The translations under genes and the position numbers were made by a program. Positions 1 to 6,814 of a stretch of DNA of 15,525 nt are shown here, in pieces. The notes beneath the pieces were generated by a model. It was not told the origin of the DNA, did not search any database, and was given only the letters and a program-made list of their open reading frames with translations. Within the stretch, counting starts at the first letter, position 1, and the number at the start of each line of letters is the position of its first letter. The DNA comes from Bacillota bacterium (GTDB lineage: Bacteria; Bacillota; Clostridia; Lachnospirales; Lachnospiraceae), in NCBI GenBank assembly GCA_023398615.1, contig JAEWSD010000233.1, positions 1 to 15,525 on the forward strand, in the 5' to 3' direction.

Positions 1-1766
1 ATCTTAACGCCGGTCTGCTCGATAATCGCATTAATGGTTTTACCTCTTTGTCCGACAACATCACCGATCTTTGTAGGGTCAATCTTAATCTGAACAATCT
101 TAGGAGAATACGGGCCAACCTCCGCACGCGGCTGTGCAATGCACGGAGACATGATATCATCCAGGATATAGGTTCTTGCTTCTTTTGTCCTGTGGATTGC
201 CTGTTCGATGATTTCCCTGGTCAAACCGTGGATCTTGATATCCATTTGGATCGCAGTGATACCCTTATGGGTACCTGCCACCTTAAAGTCCATATCACCG
301 AAGAAGTCTTCGAGTCCCTGGATATCGGTCAGTATGATATAGTCGTCATCGGTCTCTCCGGTAACAAGTCCGACCGAGATACCCGCTACCATGCTCTTGA
401 TAGGAACACCTGCAGCCATTAAGGATAAGGTGGATGCACAGATACTGCCTTGTGAAGTGGAACCGTTGGATTCCAGCACCTCCGATACCGTACGGATTGC
501 ATACGGGAATTCATCCTCCGTAGGAAGGACAGGAATCAAAGCCCGTTCCGCCAATGCACCGTGACCGATTTCACGTCTGCCCGGGCCTCTTGACGGCTTC
601 GTCTCACCAACGGAGTAGGAAGGGAAATTATAATGATGCATGTATCGTTTGGAGGTTTCGTTCTCATCCAGTCCGTCCAGCCTCTGAATTTCAGCCAGCG
701 CGCCTAAAGTAGTTACCGTAAGTACCTGTGTCTGACCGCGGGTAAACATTGCGGAGCCATGTGTCCTCGGTAACAGGTCGATTTCCGCTGCCAACCGCCT
801 GATCTGCGTAATCTCTCTTCCGTCCGGACGCTTGTGATCCTTTAAAATCATCTTGCGGACGGTCTTCTTCTGGTATTTATACACTGCTTCATCGATCAAC
901 GGGATCCAGTCCGGATTCGTCTCCTCATAACGCGCAGCCAGTTTATCCTTGATCTCCCTGATATTTGCTTCCCTGACCTGTTTCTCGTCGGTAAATACCG
1001 CTTTCTCCATGTCATCGGGTGTTACAAAGGAAACCATATCGTCCCAAAGCTCCGCCGGCGTATCGCACTTTATATAGTCATGCTTTGGCTTGCCGCATTC
1101 CGCCACAATCTTATCAATAAATTCAATCACCTTTTTATTCAATTCATGAGCGGCAAAGATAGCCTCGATCATCTTATCTTCCGGAATTTCATCAGCGCCG
1201 GCTTCAATCATAATAACCTTATCCCTGGTGGAAGCCACCGTAAGACTTAAGGCGGACTGATCTCTTTGGGAACTGGTAGGATTAAAAACAAGCTCTCCGT
1301 CTACCATACCCACCATCGTCGAAGAGGTAGGACCGTCAAAGGGGATATCGGAAATTGCCGTTGCAATCGCAGATCCCAACATAGCCGTAAGCTCCGGGCT
1401 GCAATCCTGGTCAACACACATAACCAGATTATTCAAAGTAACATCATTTCTGTAATCTTTCGGGAACAGCGGTCTCATAGGACGGTCAATAACACGCGAG
1501 GTAAGTATGGCATTCTCGGATGCCTTGCCTTCCCTTTTAATGAAGCCTCCCGGTATTTTGCCGACAGCATACAGCTTCTCTTCATATTCAACACTTAACG
1601 GGAAGAAATCGATGCCTTCCCTCGGTTTTTCAGATGCGGTTGCCGTCGATAATACAATGGTATCACCATAATGCATAAATGCCGCTCCGTTAGCTTGTGC
1701 CGCAACTCTGCCGATATCAACGGTCAGAGTCCTTCCGGCAAGTTCCATGGAAAAACTTTTGTACAT
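1..1766 (-). CDS. pnp: Polynucleotide phosphorylase (PNPase), 3' end cut off by the window
   Basis: This is a phosphate-dependent 3'-5' exoribonuclease and RNA-tailing enzyme of the cytoplasmic RNA-decay machinery. I translated the minus strand by eye; 588 codons are present out of about 700 usual for the family. The N-terminus (MYKSFSMELAGRTL) and the first RNase PH core are followed by the helical linker and the second RNase PH core. The catalytic signature GDMDFKVAGT starts at residue 490, and D487, D493 and K495 match the E. coli active-site D486, D492 and K494. The frame leaves the window inside the KH domain, just after the GxxG loop (GQRG, residues 572-575), so the rest of KH and the S1 domain are missing. 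The start at 1766 is preceded by AAAGGAGTG at 1772-1780. It lies downstream of rpsO as in many bacteria, but a MATE gene sits between them. Confidence 0.97.
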   Translation of the reverse strand, partial: MYKSFSMELAGRTLTVDIGRVAAQANGAAFMHYGDTIVLSTATASEKPREGIDFFPLSVEYEEKLYAVGKIPGGFIKREGKASENAILTSRVIDRPMRPLFPKDYRNDVTLNNLVMCVDQDCSPELTAMLGSAIATAISDIPFDGPTSSTMVGMVDGELVFNPTSSQRDQSALSLTVASTRDKVIMIEAGADEIPEDKMIEAIFAAHELNKKVIEFIDKIVAECGKPKHDYIKCDTPAELWDDMVSFVTPDDMEKAVFTDEKQVREANIREIKDKLAARYEETNPDWIPLIDEAVYKYQKKTVRKMILKDHKRPDGREITQIRRLAAEIDLLPRTHGSAMFTRGQTQVLTVTTLGALAEIQRLDGLDENETSKRYMHHYNFPSYSVGETKPSRGPGRREIGHGALAERALIPVLPTEDEFPYAIRTVSEVLESNGSTSQGSICASTLSLMAAGVPIKSMVAGISVGLVTGETDDDYIILTDIQGLEDFFGDMDFKVAGTHKGITAIQMDIKIHGLTREIIEQAIHRTKEARTYILDDIMSPCIAQPRAEVGPYSPKIVQIKIDPTKIGDVVGQRGKTINAIIEQTGVK

Positions 1767-1794
1767 AGTTGCACTCCTTTGAAAGTTAATTTTG

Positions 1795-1922
1795 GTTGGA
1801 GATACCGAAACTACTGAAAAATCTACCGAAGCCCCGCCGGATAAGCAGGACATGTAAAGGAAGCAAGCTTTCTGCGCTCCCGCTCGATAACCTTTTCAGA
1901 AGTCTCGGGGATTATCTCCAAC
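1795..1922 (-). promoter_or_regulatory. pnp leader long stem-loop, possible RNase III/PNPase autocontrol site
   Basis: In the pnp leader RNA, GUUGGAGAUA (1922-1913) pairs perfectly with UAUCUCCAAC (1804-1795). After a four-base bulge, CCGAGACU pairs with AGUUUCGG with one G-U. After one U-U mismatch, CUGAAAA (1899-1893) pairs with UUUUCAG (1820-1814). That gives about 25 pairs enclosing a GC-rich 72-nt apical part. The foot of the stem lies about 15 nt upstream of the ribosome site. In E. coli, pnp is autoregulated through RNase III cleavage of a leader duplex; the same use here is inference. Confidence 0.6.
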
Positions 1923-1928
1923 ATAAAC

Positions 1929-1967
1929 AATAATAGAAACAGGGAAAATGACCCTGTTCCTATTATT
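1929..1967 (-). terminator. Stem-loop terminator after the MATE gene
   Basis: AATAATAGGAACAGGG (1967-1952) pairs with CCCTGTTTCTATTATT (1944-1929) around a 7-nt loop. The single non-Watson-Crick position is a G-U wobble only if read on the minus strand and an A-C mismatch on plus, which supports minus-strand use. The downstream tail is T-rich but interrupted. It lies about 60 bp beyond the MATE stop codon and overlaps a candidate pnp promoter. Confidence 0.6.
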
Positions 1968-1973
1968 ATAACA
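1965..1973 (-). promoter_or_regulatory. Extended -10 promoter candidate for pnp
   Basis: TGTTATAAT is a perfect extended -10. At 17 bp spacing the -35 region reads TAGTAA, which is weak. The predicted start, about 1958, falls inside the 5' arm of the terminator hairpin, so transcripts begun here would keep only the inner 7 pairs of the stem. Confidence 0.45.
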
Positions 1974-2026
1974 CTTTTAGTATCAAATTACTACTAAATT
2001 TTTCTATCAATTTTTTGTATAAACTG

Positions 2027-3412
2027 TTATGAAACCATCACATCGGACACGATGTTACGCAGCCATTTCTTTTGCCGGTAACGGATAAGCCCCAGAGTAA
2101 ACTTATATATTTCTTCAATCATTACCATTGCATACACGATGTAAATCGGAAAATGCAGGAACAGGCCGCCGATAAACGCCATCGGTATCCCGATAAACCA
2201 AACTCCGGTACAATCCAGAAACAGGCAGGCCTTGGTATCGCCCCCGCTTCTTAATATTCCCACCACGTTAATGAAATTAAACATTTTAAACGGCATGTAC
2301 AGGATAAACGCAAGTAAACACAATTTAAAATCATGCGCAACCTGCGGCGATACGGCAAACATCATTATGATTCCGTCGCGGGCAAAGAATCCGATCACCG
2401 CCATAAGCATTGTCAGCAGCATTTGTATTAATATCAGGCTTTTCGCATGGTCTTCCGCGTCCTTTAGATGCCCCGCTCCCATCTCATTACCCAGAATAAC
2501 CGCCGTAGCGTTACTGATCCCCATGAAAAGCACCGTCATAATCTGCTCTACCGTCTGCGTAATGGTAATGGCCGCGACCGCCGCCTTGCCCATTCTTCCG
2601 TATGCCAGCGAATATAAGGTAACGCCCAGTCCCCACATGAATTCATTTGCAATAACCGGAGTAACCGTTCTAAAGTATTTATCCAGGAAGGCTTTGTTAA
2701 AGTCAAACAATTCCTTCAGTTTTGCAGCCGCCGGACTCTTACTGAAATATACCAGCACAAGAAGTGAGGAACATTCCACGATTCTGGCAATTAATGTCGC
2801 AATAGCCGCACCGGCCACTCCCAATTCCGGAAATCCGAATTTTCCGAAGATAAGGAGATAATTAAACACAACATTGACAAGTATTGCTATTGTAGTTATG
2901 ACAACAGGGGCCTTCACCCTGTTCACTCCCCTGAGCAGGGCGACATATGCAGTCGTTACCGCAGTGAAGGGATAGCTGACCGCCACTATGATGAGATATT
3001 CCGCACCGATTGCAATGGTATCCGCCTCAGTCGTAAATATTCTCATGACGAACTCAGGACTCAAAACACTGGGTATTAAAAACAGGAACGCCGCAAACAG
3101 GCTTAAAACCAGTGAAATTCCCAATACCCTGCGTATATTCGGGACGTCTCTTCTCCCCCAATACTGTGCCGTTAATACTCCGGAACCGCTCACGATACCG
3201 AATACAAAAAGTGTGAATACAAAAAACACTTTATTAGCCAACCCGACCGCAGCGATCGAGCTTTCTCCCAACCGTCCGATCATCAGGGTATCCACAAAAT
3301 TCAGTGCGGTATTCAAAAGATTCTGCAAGGCAATCGGCATCGCAATGGCGGCAGTCCTCCTGATGAACGGTTTATCCGCCCACACTATTTTCATTCGATT
3401 CATTAAACTCAT
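2027..3412 (-). CDS. MATE-family multidrug/toxin efflux transporter
   Basis: A 461-residue, very hydrophobic protein with the usual MATE length and about twelve membrane segments. The N-terminus carries the typical helix-1 pattern (IALQNLLNTALNFVDTLMIG, residues 27-46) and ESSIAAVGLANKV. The second half shows the internal repeat with a NEFMWGLGVTLYSLAYGRMG segment. MATE proteins export cationic drugs or metabolites using a Na+ or H+ gradient across the cytoplasmic membrane; the substrate cannot be read from the sequence. The start at 3412 has a purine-rich site (GAAGGGGG) a few bases upstream. It sits between rpsO and pnp and seems to have its own promoter and terminator, so it is probably not simply part of a ribosomal operon. 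Confidence 0.93.
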   Translation of the reverse strand: MSLMNRMKIVWADKPFIRRTAAIAMPIALQNLLNTALNFVDTLMIGRLGESSIAAVGLANKVFFVFTLFVFGIVSGSGVLTAQYWGRRDVPNIRRVLGISLVLSLFAAFLFLIPSVLSPEFVMRIFTTEADTIAIGAEYLIIVAVSYPFTAVTTAYVALLRGVNRVKAPVVITTIAILVNVVFNYLLIFGKFGFPELGVAGAAIATLIARIVECSSLLVLVYFSKSPAAAKLKELFDFNKAFLDKYFRTVTPVIANEFMWGLGVTLYSLAYGRMGKAAVAAITITQTVEQIMTVLFMGISNATAVILGNEMGAGHLKDAEDHAKSLILIQMLLTMLMAVIGFFARDGIIMMFAVSPQVAHDFKLCLLAFILYMPFKMFNFINVVGILRSGGDTKACLFLDCTGVWFIGIPMAFIGGLFLHFPIYIVYAMVMIEEIYKFTLGLIRYRQKKWLRNIVSDVMVS

Positions 3413-3461
3413 AATAACCCCCTTCTATATGCACAAAACCCGAAAAAACGTAGAAAAAGAA

Positions 3462-3485
3462 AAGAGCGGATAAAAATCCACTCTT
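3462..3485 (-). terminator. Intrinsic terminator downstream of rpsO
   Basis: AAGAGTGGAT (3485-3476) and ATCCGCTCTT (3471-3462) form a 10-bp stem with a TTTT loop and one G-U pair that exists only on the minus-strand RNA. It is followed by TTCTTTTTCTACGTTTTTT. This is the clearest intrinsic terminator on this strand. It separates rpsO from the MATE gene and lies directly after a candidate MATE promoter. Confidence 0.8.
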
Positions 3486-3487
3486 CA

Positions 3488-3516
3488 TTTATACATAGAA
3501 TATACCGAACTGTCTA
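3488..3516 (-). promoter_or_regulatory. Candidate sigma-A promoter for the MATE gene
   Basis: -35 TAGACA (3516-3511), 17-bp spacer, -10 TATAAA (3493-3488); each hexamer differs from consensus at one base. The predicted start near 3481 lies within the 5' arm of the rpsO terminator, so a locally started transcript would lose the outer part of the terminator stem. Confidence 0.5.
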
Positions 3517-3525
3517 TTATATGTA

Positions 3526-3541
3526 TGCTGCATATGCAGCA
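3526..3541. promoter_or_regulatory. 16-bp perfect palindrome upstream of the MATE promoter
   Basis: TGCTGCATATGCAGCA is its own reverse complement. It lies 10 bp upstream of the candidate -35 of the MATE gene and 30 bp after the rpsO stop. It has no T-tract, so it is unlikely to be a terminator. It may be an operator for a dimeric regulator or an rpsO 3' stabilising hairpin. Confidence 0.35.
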
Positions 3542-3571
3542 AGTTTAACTTAAATCTTAAAGTCTGTTTCT

Positions 3572-3838
3572 TTATTTTCTCAAACCCAAACGCTCGATCA
3601 AGGTACGGTAACCTTCAATATTTGTTTTCTTTAAGTATTCAAGTAATCCTCTTCTCTGACCTACCATTTGAAGAAGACCTCTTCTGGAGTGATGATCTTT
3701 TTTGTTAACCTTTAGATGCTCTGTTAATTCATTGATCCTTGCCGATAAGAGCGCAATCTGCACTTCCGGTGAACCGGTATCCTCCGGTGTTCTTCCGTAA
3801 GCCGCTATAATTTCCTGTTTCTTTTCTTTACTAATCAT
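3572..3838 (-). CDS. rpsO: 30S ribosomal protein S15
   Basis: The 88-residue product (MISKEKKQEIIAAYGR...) has the full four-helix S15 fold, including TGSPEVQIALLSARI and the 16S-binding HHSRRGLLQMVGQRR segment. It binds the central domain of 16S rRNA early in 30S assembly. The open frame extends further upstream to 3934, but the start at 3838 is chosen because it gives the usual S15 length and has AGGAGG at correct spacing. The extra upstream codons fall in the leader and overlap the promoter -10. Its own terminator separates it from the MATE gene. Confidence 0.97.
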   Translation of the reverse strand: MISKEKKQEIIAAYGRTPEDTGSPEVQIALLSARINELTEHLKVNKKDHHSRRGLLQMVGQRRGLLEYLKKTNIEGYRTLIERLGLRK

Positions 3839-3923
3839 GATAATTCCTCCTAATTGATAATCGCCGGATACTAAGACAACGGTCGGAGCGTCCTGTTCCT
3901 GAGTATCGGCTGTTTTAGATACG
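3839..3923 (-). promoter_or_regulatory. rpsO 5' leader with a stem, possible S15 autoregulatory RNA
   Basis: From the predicted start near 3923 the leader is about 85 nt. GCCGATACT (3910-3902) pairs with AGTATCCGGC (3872-3863), with one bulged C, and encloses about 29 nt that can fold further. The AGGAGG site lies shortly after this stem. S15 is known to repress its own mRNA through several unrelated leader folds in different phyla; which fold, if any, applies here is not known. Confidence 0.45.
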
Positions 3924-3929
3924 TTTACT

Positions 3930-3958
3930 ATCATAACATAGTATGTTTTAATTGTAAA
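3930..3958 (-). promoter_or_regulatory. Sigma-A promoter of rpsO
   Basis: -35 TTTACA (3958-3953), exactly 17 bp, -10 TATGAT (3935-3930). Each hexamer differs from consensus at one position. It is upstream of the S15 leader, divergent from dpaA. Confidence 0.75.
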
Positions 3959-4017
3959 CTACTATTCTTATCGTTTTTAAAATTTCGTTTATCCTTATCC
4001 CTGGATGTAAGTCAGTA

Positions 4018-4044
4018 ACCTTTTCCATCAAAATCCATATATTG
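4018..4044 (+). promoter_or_regulatory. Sigma-K-like promoter upstream of dpaA
   Basis: AC at 4018-4019, a 16-bp spacer, then CATATATTG at 4036-4044. This fits the sigma-K pattern AC/CATANNNTA except for the last base. spoVF of Bacillus subtilis is transcribed by mother-cell sigma-K, so the match is in a biologically expected place. No convincing sigma-A promoter was seen here. Confidence 0.45.
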
Positions 4045-4087
4045 TAATCATCCAATAGTCTATTCGATTTTATATAGGAGGCTGCTT

Positions 4088-4975
4088 ATGTTCCATCCGT
4101 ATTATGATTTTGCTATTATTGGTGGCGATATGAGGCAAATCTATATGGCAAATGAATTAATTGTACGTGATTTATCTGTCATAGTTTATGGACTGAAAGA
4201 TTCCCTCTTAAATCCGTCGTGTTACCGTGCCGCATCCTTATCGGAAGCTATAGATTCCAGTCAGATCATTATGACTCCGATTCCCATATCCAAAGACGGA
4301 TACGGCATAACGGCACAGGAACCCGGTCCTGATTTAACGATAGGCCAGCTTTTAAGCTTTCTTACTCCGATCCATAAGTTGTATGGCGGATGCCTGACGA
4401 AGGAAATCATAGATTACTGTAAAATAAATAATATCTTTTATCAGGATTTCATGGAGAATGAAGAAGTTATCATATACAATACCATAGCAACTGCCGAAGG
4501 CGCCATTGCTGAGGCTATCAATAACAGTACCACGAATCTTCACGGCAGTTCCTGTCTGATTATTGGATACGGAAGATGTGCAAGAACTTTAGCGGAAAAA
4601 CTAAAAGGCTTATGTAATCGTATTGACATTGCCGCAAGATCTTCAAATGCTTTAGCAGATGCATATGCCGCAGCCTTTGGCACAATGAAGATATCTGAAC
4701 TTAAGGCAAACATTCATCAATACGATTATATTTTTAATACGGTTCCCGCACTGATACTGACAAAAGAACTGCTCGCACTGACAAAACCGGATGTTGTGAT
4801 CATAGACATCGCGTCCGCGCCGGGCGGAGTGGATTACCCCATTGCAAAGGAATATAAAAAGAATTGCAAACTATGCCTTGGCCTTCCGGGTAAATTTGCC
4901 CCAAAATCTTCGGCAACCTTTTTAGTTAACCACGTTTTATCAAATGCAGGAAAGAAGTGCTATTATGTCTCTTAA
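4088..4975 (+). CDS. dpaA: Dipicolinate synthase subunit A
   Basis: The 295-residue product resembles SpoVFA/DpaA, which with DpaB oxidises dihydrodipicolinate from the lysine pathway to dipicolinic acid in the mother cell. Dipicolinate is then loaded into the spore core. The N-terminal part (FAIIGGDMRQIYMANEL) is typical of the family. A Rossmann-type nucleotide-binding loop follows at about residues 157-170 (IIGYGRCARTLAEKL), in which the third glycine of GxGxxG is alanine. The late motifs DIASAPGGVDY and CLGLPGKFAPKSSA are strongly characteristic. The start is preceded by TAGGAGG. The stop overlaps the dpaB start by 11 bp, indicating coupled translation. Confidence 0.95.
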   Translation: MFHPYYDFAIIGGDMRQIYMANELIVRDLSVIVYGLKDSLLNPSCYRAASLSEAIDSSQIIMTPIPISKDGYGITAQEPGPDLTIGQLLSFLTPIHKLYGGCLTKEIIDYCKINNIFYQDFMENEEVIIYNTIATAEGAIAEAINNSTTNLHGSSCLIIGYGRCARTLAEKLKGLCNRIDIAARSSNALADAYAAAFGTMKISELKANIHQYDYIFNTVPALILTKELLALTKPDVVIIDIASAPGGVDYPIAKEYKKNCKLCLGLPGKFAPKSSATFLVNHVLSNAGKKCYYVS

Positions 4976-5552
4976 TAATAAAAAGATCGGTATTGCACTG
5001 ACCGGTTCCTTCTGCACCTATGATAAAGTATTTCAGGAGATAGAACGTCTGGCAGAGGACAACGCCACCATATATCCTATATTTTCCATCGCTTCCCAGA
5101 CAATTGACAGCCGTTTCGGAAAAGCGGAAGACTTTCTTCATAAAATGAAATATTTAACGGGAAATGATCCCATTACAACCATAGAAGCAGCAGAACCGAT
5201 AGGTCCGCAAGCTTATCTGGATATTCTTGTTATCATCCCCTGTACCGGCAATACCGTAGCAAAGCTTGCAAACGGAATCACGGATACCCCGGTCCTTATG
5301 GCGGCAAAGGCACACCTCAGAAACGGCAAACCATTGGTGATATCCATATCCTCAAATGATGCGCTGGGAATAAATTTAAAAAATATCGGAACACTTTTGA
5401 ATACGAAAAATATATATTTTGTACCCTTCGGACAGGACAATCCGACAAAAAAGCCAAATTCACTCATAGCCCATACAAATCTGCTTACGCTTACGATTGA
5501 AAGCGCCCTGGAAGGAAAACAGATCCAGCCGCTCGTTATCAGCCCTTTTTAA
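4965..5552 (+). CDS. dpaB: Dipicolinate synthase subunit B
   Basis: The 195-residue flavoprotein-like subunit SpoVFB/DpaB is the partner of DpaA. Visible hallmarks are KKIGIALTGSFCTYDKV near the N-terminus, a CTGNTVAKLANGITDTPVLMAAKA block and FVPFGQDNPTKKPNS near the C-terminus. The open frame has an earlier ATG at 4944, but the ATG at 4965 is chosen because the protein then begins like other DpaB proteins (MSLNNKKIG). The GGAAAGAAG just upstream is a modest ribosome site, and translation is probably helped by coupling to dpaA. A strong terminator follows 22 bp after the stop. Confidence 0.95.
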   Translation: MSLNNKKIGIALTGSFCTYDKVFQEIERLAEDNATIYPIFSIASQTIDSRFGKAEDFLHKMKYLTGNDPITTIEAAEPIGPQAYLDILVIIPCTGNTVAKLANGITDTPVLMAAKAHLRNGKPLVISISSNDALGINLKNIGTLLNTKNIYFVPFGQDNPTKKPNSLIAHTNLLTLTIESALEGKQIQPLVISPF

Positions 5553-5574
5553 TGGAATTCTTTTATCTTTTGAA

Positions 5575-5608
5575 AAAAGCCGTAGGATTTCGAAGTCCTA
5601 CGGCTTTT
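5575..5608 (+). terminator. Intrinsic terminator of dpaAB
   Basis: AAAAGCCGTAGGA (5575-5587) and TCCTACGGCTTTT (5596-5608) form a perfect 13-bp stem with an 8-nt loop. The 3' arm ends in TTTT. It lies 22 bp after the dpaB stop. Confidence 0.88.
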
Positions 5609-5666
5609 CCTCGCCCTGCTTTTGGTACGATACTGCCGGAAAGGCATAGAAAAACAGGATGGACTA

Positions 5667-5675
5667 TGTTATACT
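5667..5675 (+). promoter_or_regulatory. Extended -10 promoter candidate for the DUF1835 gene
   Basis: TGTTATACT matches an extended -10 with one mismatch. No good -35 is seen 17 bp upstream. It would give a leader of about 94 nt. The rest of the 5609-5775 stretch shows no gene that I can support. Confidence 0.35.
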
Positions 5676-5775
5676 GGATATGGAAAAAATCTCTTGCAAG
5701 GGTGAGCTTTGCGGGAAGAGATGAAATTTATATAATCTTGCGGATGGTAAATCCGGGACTTGGAGAATCGTTATT

Positions 5776-6765
5776 ATGATTGAGATCTTATTCGGCGACA
5801 GTGCTTGCGGAAGCCTTAAAGTAGCGCAGCACTACGGCAAAGGGAAATATCAAGGAGGGTCTATCGGCGTTATAATTAGTCATGCGGATGGAAGCAAGCC
5901 AACCAAAGAAGAAGTTGAAGCCGCCAGGCAGGAAGCAGAGCAAAAGGCGCGCCTGGCGTGGGAAAACGCTACGCCCTTGGGTGGAAATTCGGCAGACATC
6001 TATGGATTCAATTTGGTACTGAGCGTTGGAGATATTTCGGAGAATAAGCCCGGTATCAAGCGAAAACAGACCTTGGAACACTTGTACGGCGTTTATCCGA
6101 ATAACGAGGGGCTTTATGCGGCTCAGGAAATATTTAAAAGGTTAAATGAAAATCTTACAACAGTCCGGGAACGTGCGGCAGCGGGAGAATTCCTCCGAAT
6201 CTGGTACAGTAATCAGCCTGATGAGATGTGCGGACTTTATTGGTTCATGGAACAGTTAGATCAGTGGAAGGTGCATAGCGAACAGGTTTCTGTTGTCAAG
6301 CTCCCGGAATGGGAAGCTGACGAAAAAGGAAATATCATACGGAAAAACAGCTGGGGTGAGGTATCTCCCGACGAATGGTATCGTTATCTTCCCATGCAAA
6401 AACCAGTGACGCCGGTATTTAAACAAAGCTGTGCATCGCATTGGCAGGAGCTTCAAGAAGAAAACGCACCTTTGCGGGCCATGCTGAACGGACAGTTGGT
6501 TAGTGTGTCAGAAAAACTCTATGATGACTTTATCCTTCGTGAAATCGCAGCGGAAGGCGAAGAATTTCAGGAAGCAATGATTATCGGACGGGTGCTTGGT
6601 AAGTACCGGCTTGGAATTGGTGATTCCTGGGTCGCATTCCGTATAGAAGAAATGATCCATTCCGGAAGGCTTGAGGTTGTATCCGCAGCTGCCGAAGATA
6701 TGCCGGTCTACCATAGAGTGCTGAAAAAATGTACTTTCGGGACGGCAAATGCTTTCCCGCGATGA
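5776..6765 (+). CDS. DUF1835/DUF3658 domain protein, function unknown
   Basis: A 329-residue soluble protein with no signal peptide or membrane segment. The N-terminal part (MIEILFGDSACGSLKVAQ, then HLYGVYPNNEGLYAAQEI) resembles DUF1835. The C-terminal part, about residues 255-315 (EEFQEAMIIGRVLGKYRLGIGDSWVAFRIEEMIHSGRLEVV), resembles DUF3658. The two domains usually occur together in Firmicutes; no biochemical role is established that I know of. The start has GGAG 10 bp upstream. The final ten residues, TFGTANAFPR, are encoded by the left arm of a long hairpin and the stop lies in its interior, so this tail may not be ancestral. The gene stands alone between the dpaB terminator and a convergent operon. 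Confidence 0.82.
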   Translation: MIEILFGDSACGSLKVAQHYGKGKYQGGSIGVIISHADGSKPTKEEVEAARQEAEQKARLAWENATPLGGNSADIYGFNLVLSVGDISENKPGIKRKQTLEHLYGVYPNNEGLYAAQEIFKRLNENLTTVRERAAAGEFLRIWYSNQPDEMCGLYWFMEQLDQWKVHSEQVSVVKLPEWEADEKGNIIRKNSWGEVSPDEWYRYLPMQKPVTPVFKQSCASHWQELQEENAPLRAMLNGQLVSVSEKLYDDFILREIAAEGEEFQEAMIIGRVLGKYRLGIGDSWVAFRIEEMIHSGRLEVVSAAAEDMPVYHRVLKKCTFGTANAFPR

Positions 6766-6797
6766 TACTGTCGCAGGGTAGCATTTGCCGTCCCGAA
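6736..6797. terminator. 62-nt hairpin at a convergent gene end, probable bidirectional terminator
   Basis: TTCGGGACGGCAAATGCT (6736-6753) is the exact reverse complement of AGCATTTGCCGTCCCGAA (6780-6797). Nine further positions on each side pair with few mismatches, leaving an 8-nt loop. Read on the minus strand, after the glycosidase gene, it is followed within a few bases by a TTTTTT run. On plus there is no T-tract. The stop codon of the plus-strand gene (6763-6765) lies inside it. Confidence 0.6.
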
Positions 6798-6814
6798 GCA
6801 CAATCCGGCTGAAA

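Noticed and set aside
48..422. 124-codon open frame on the plus strand, and a similar one at 1266-1598
   Set aside because: Both are antisense to pnp, whose minus-strand translation is continuous and fully conserved.
2232..2861. 209-codon open frame on the plus strand
   Set aside because: It is antisense to the MATE gene, where hydrophobic codons leave the opposite strand open; the product has no recognisable domain.
5552..5779. 75-codon open frame after dpaB
   Set aside because: It runs straight through the dpaAB terminator hairpin, lacks a ribosome site and resembles nothing.
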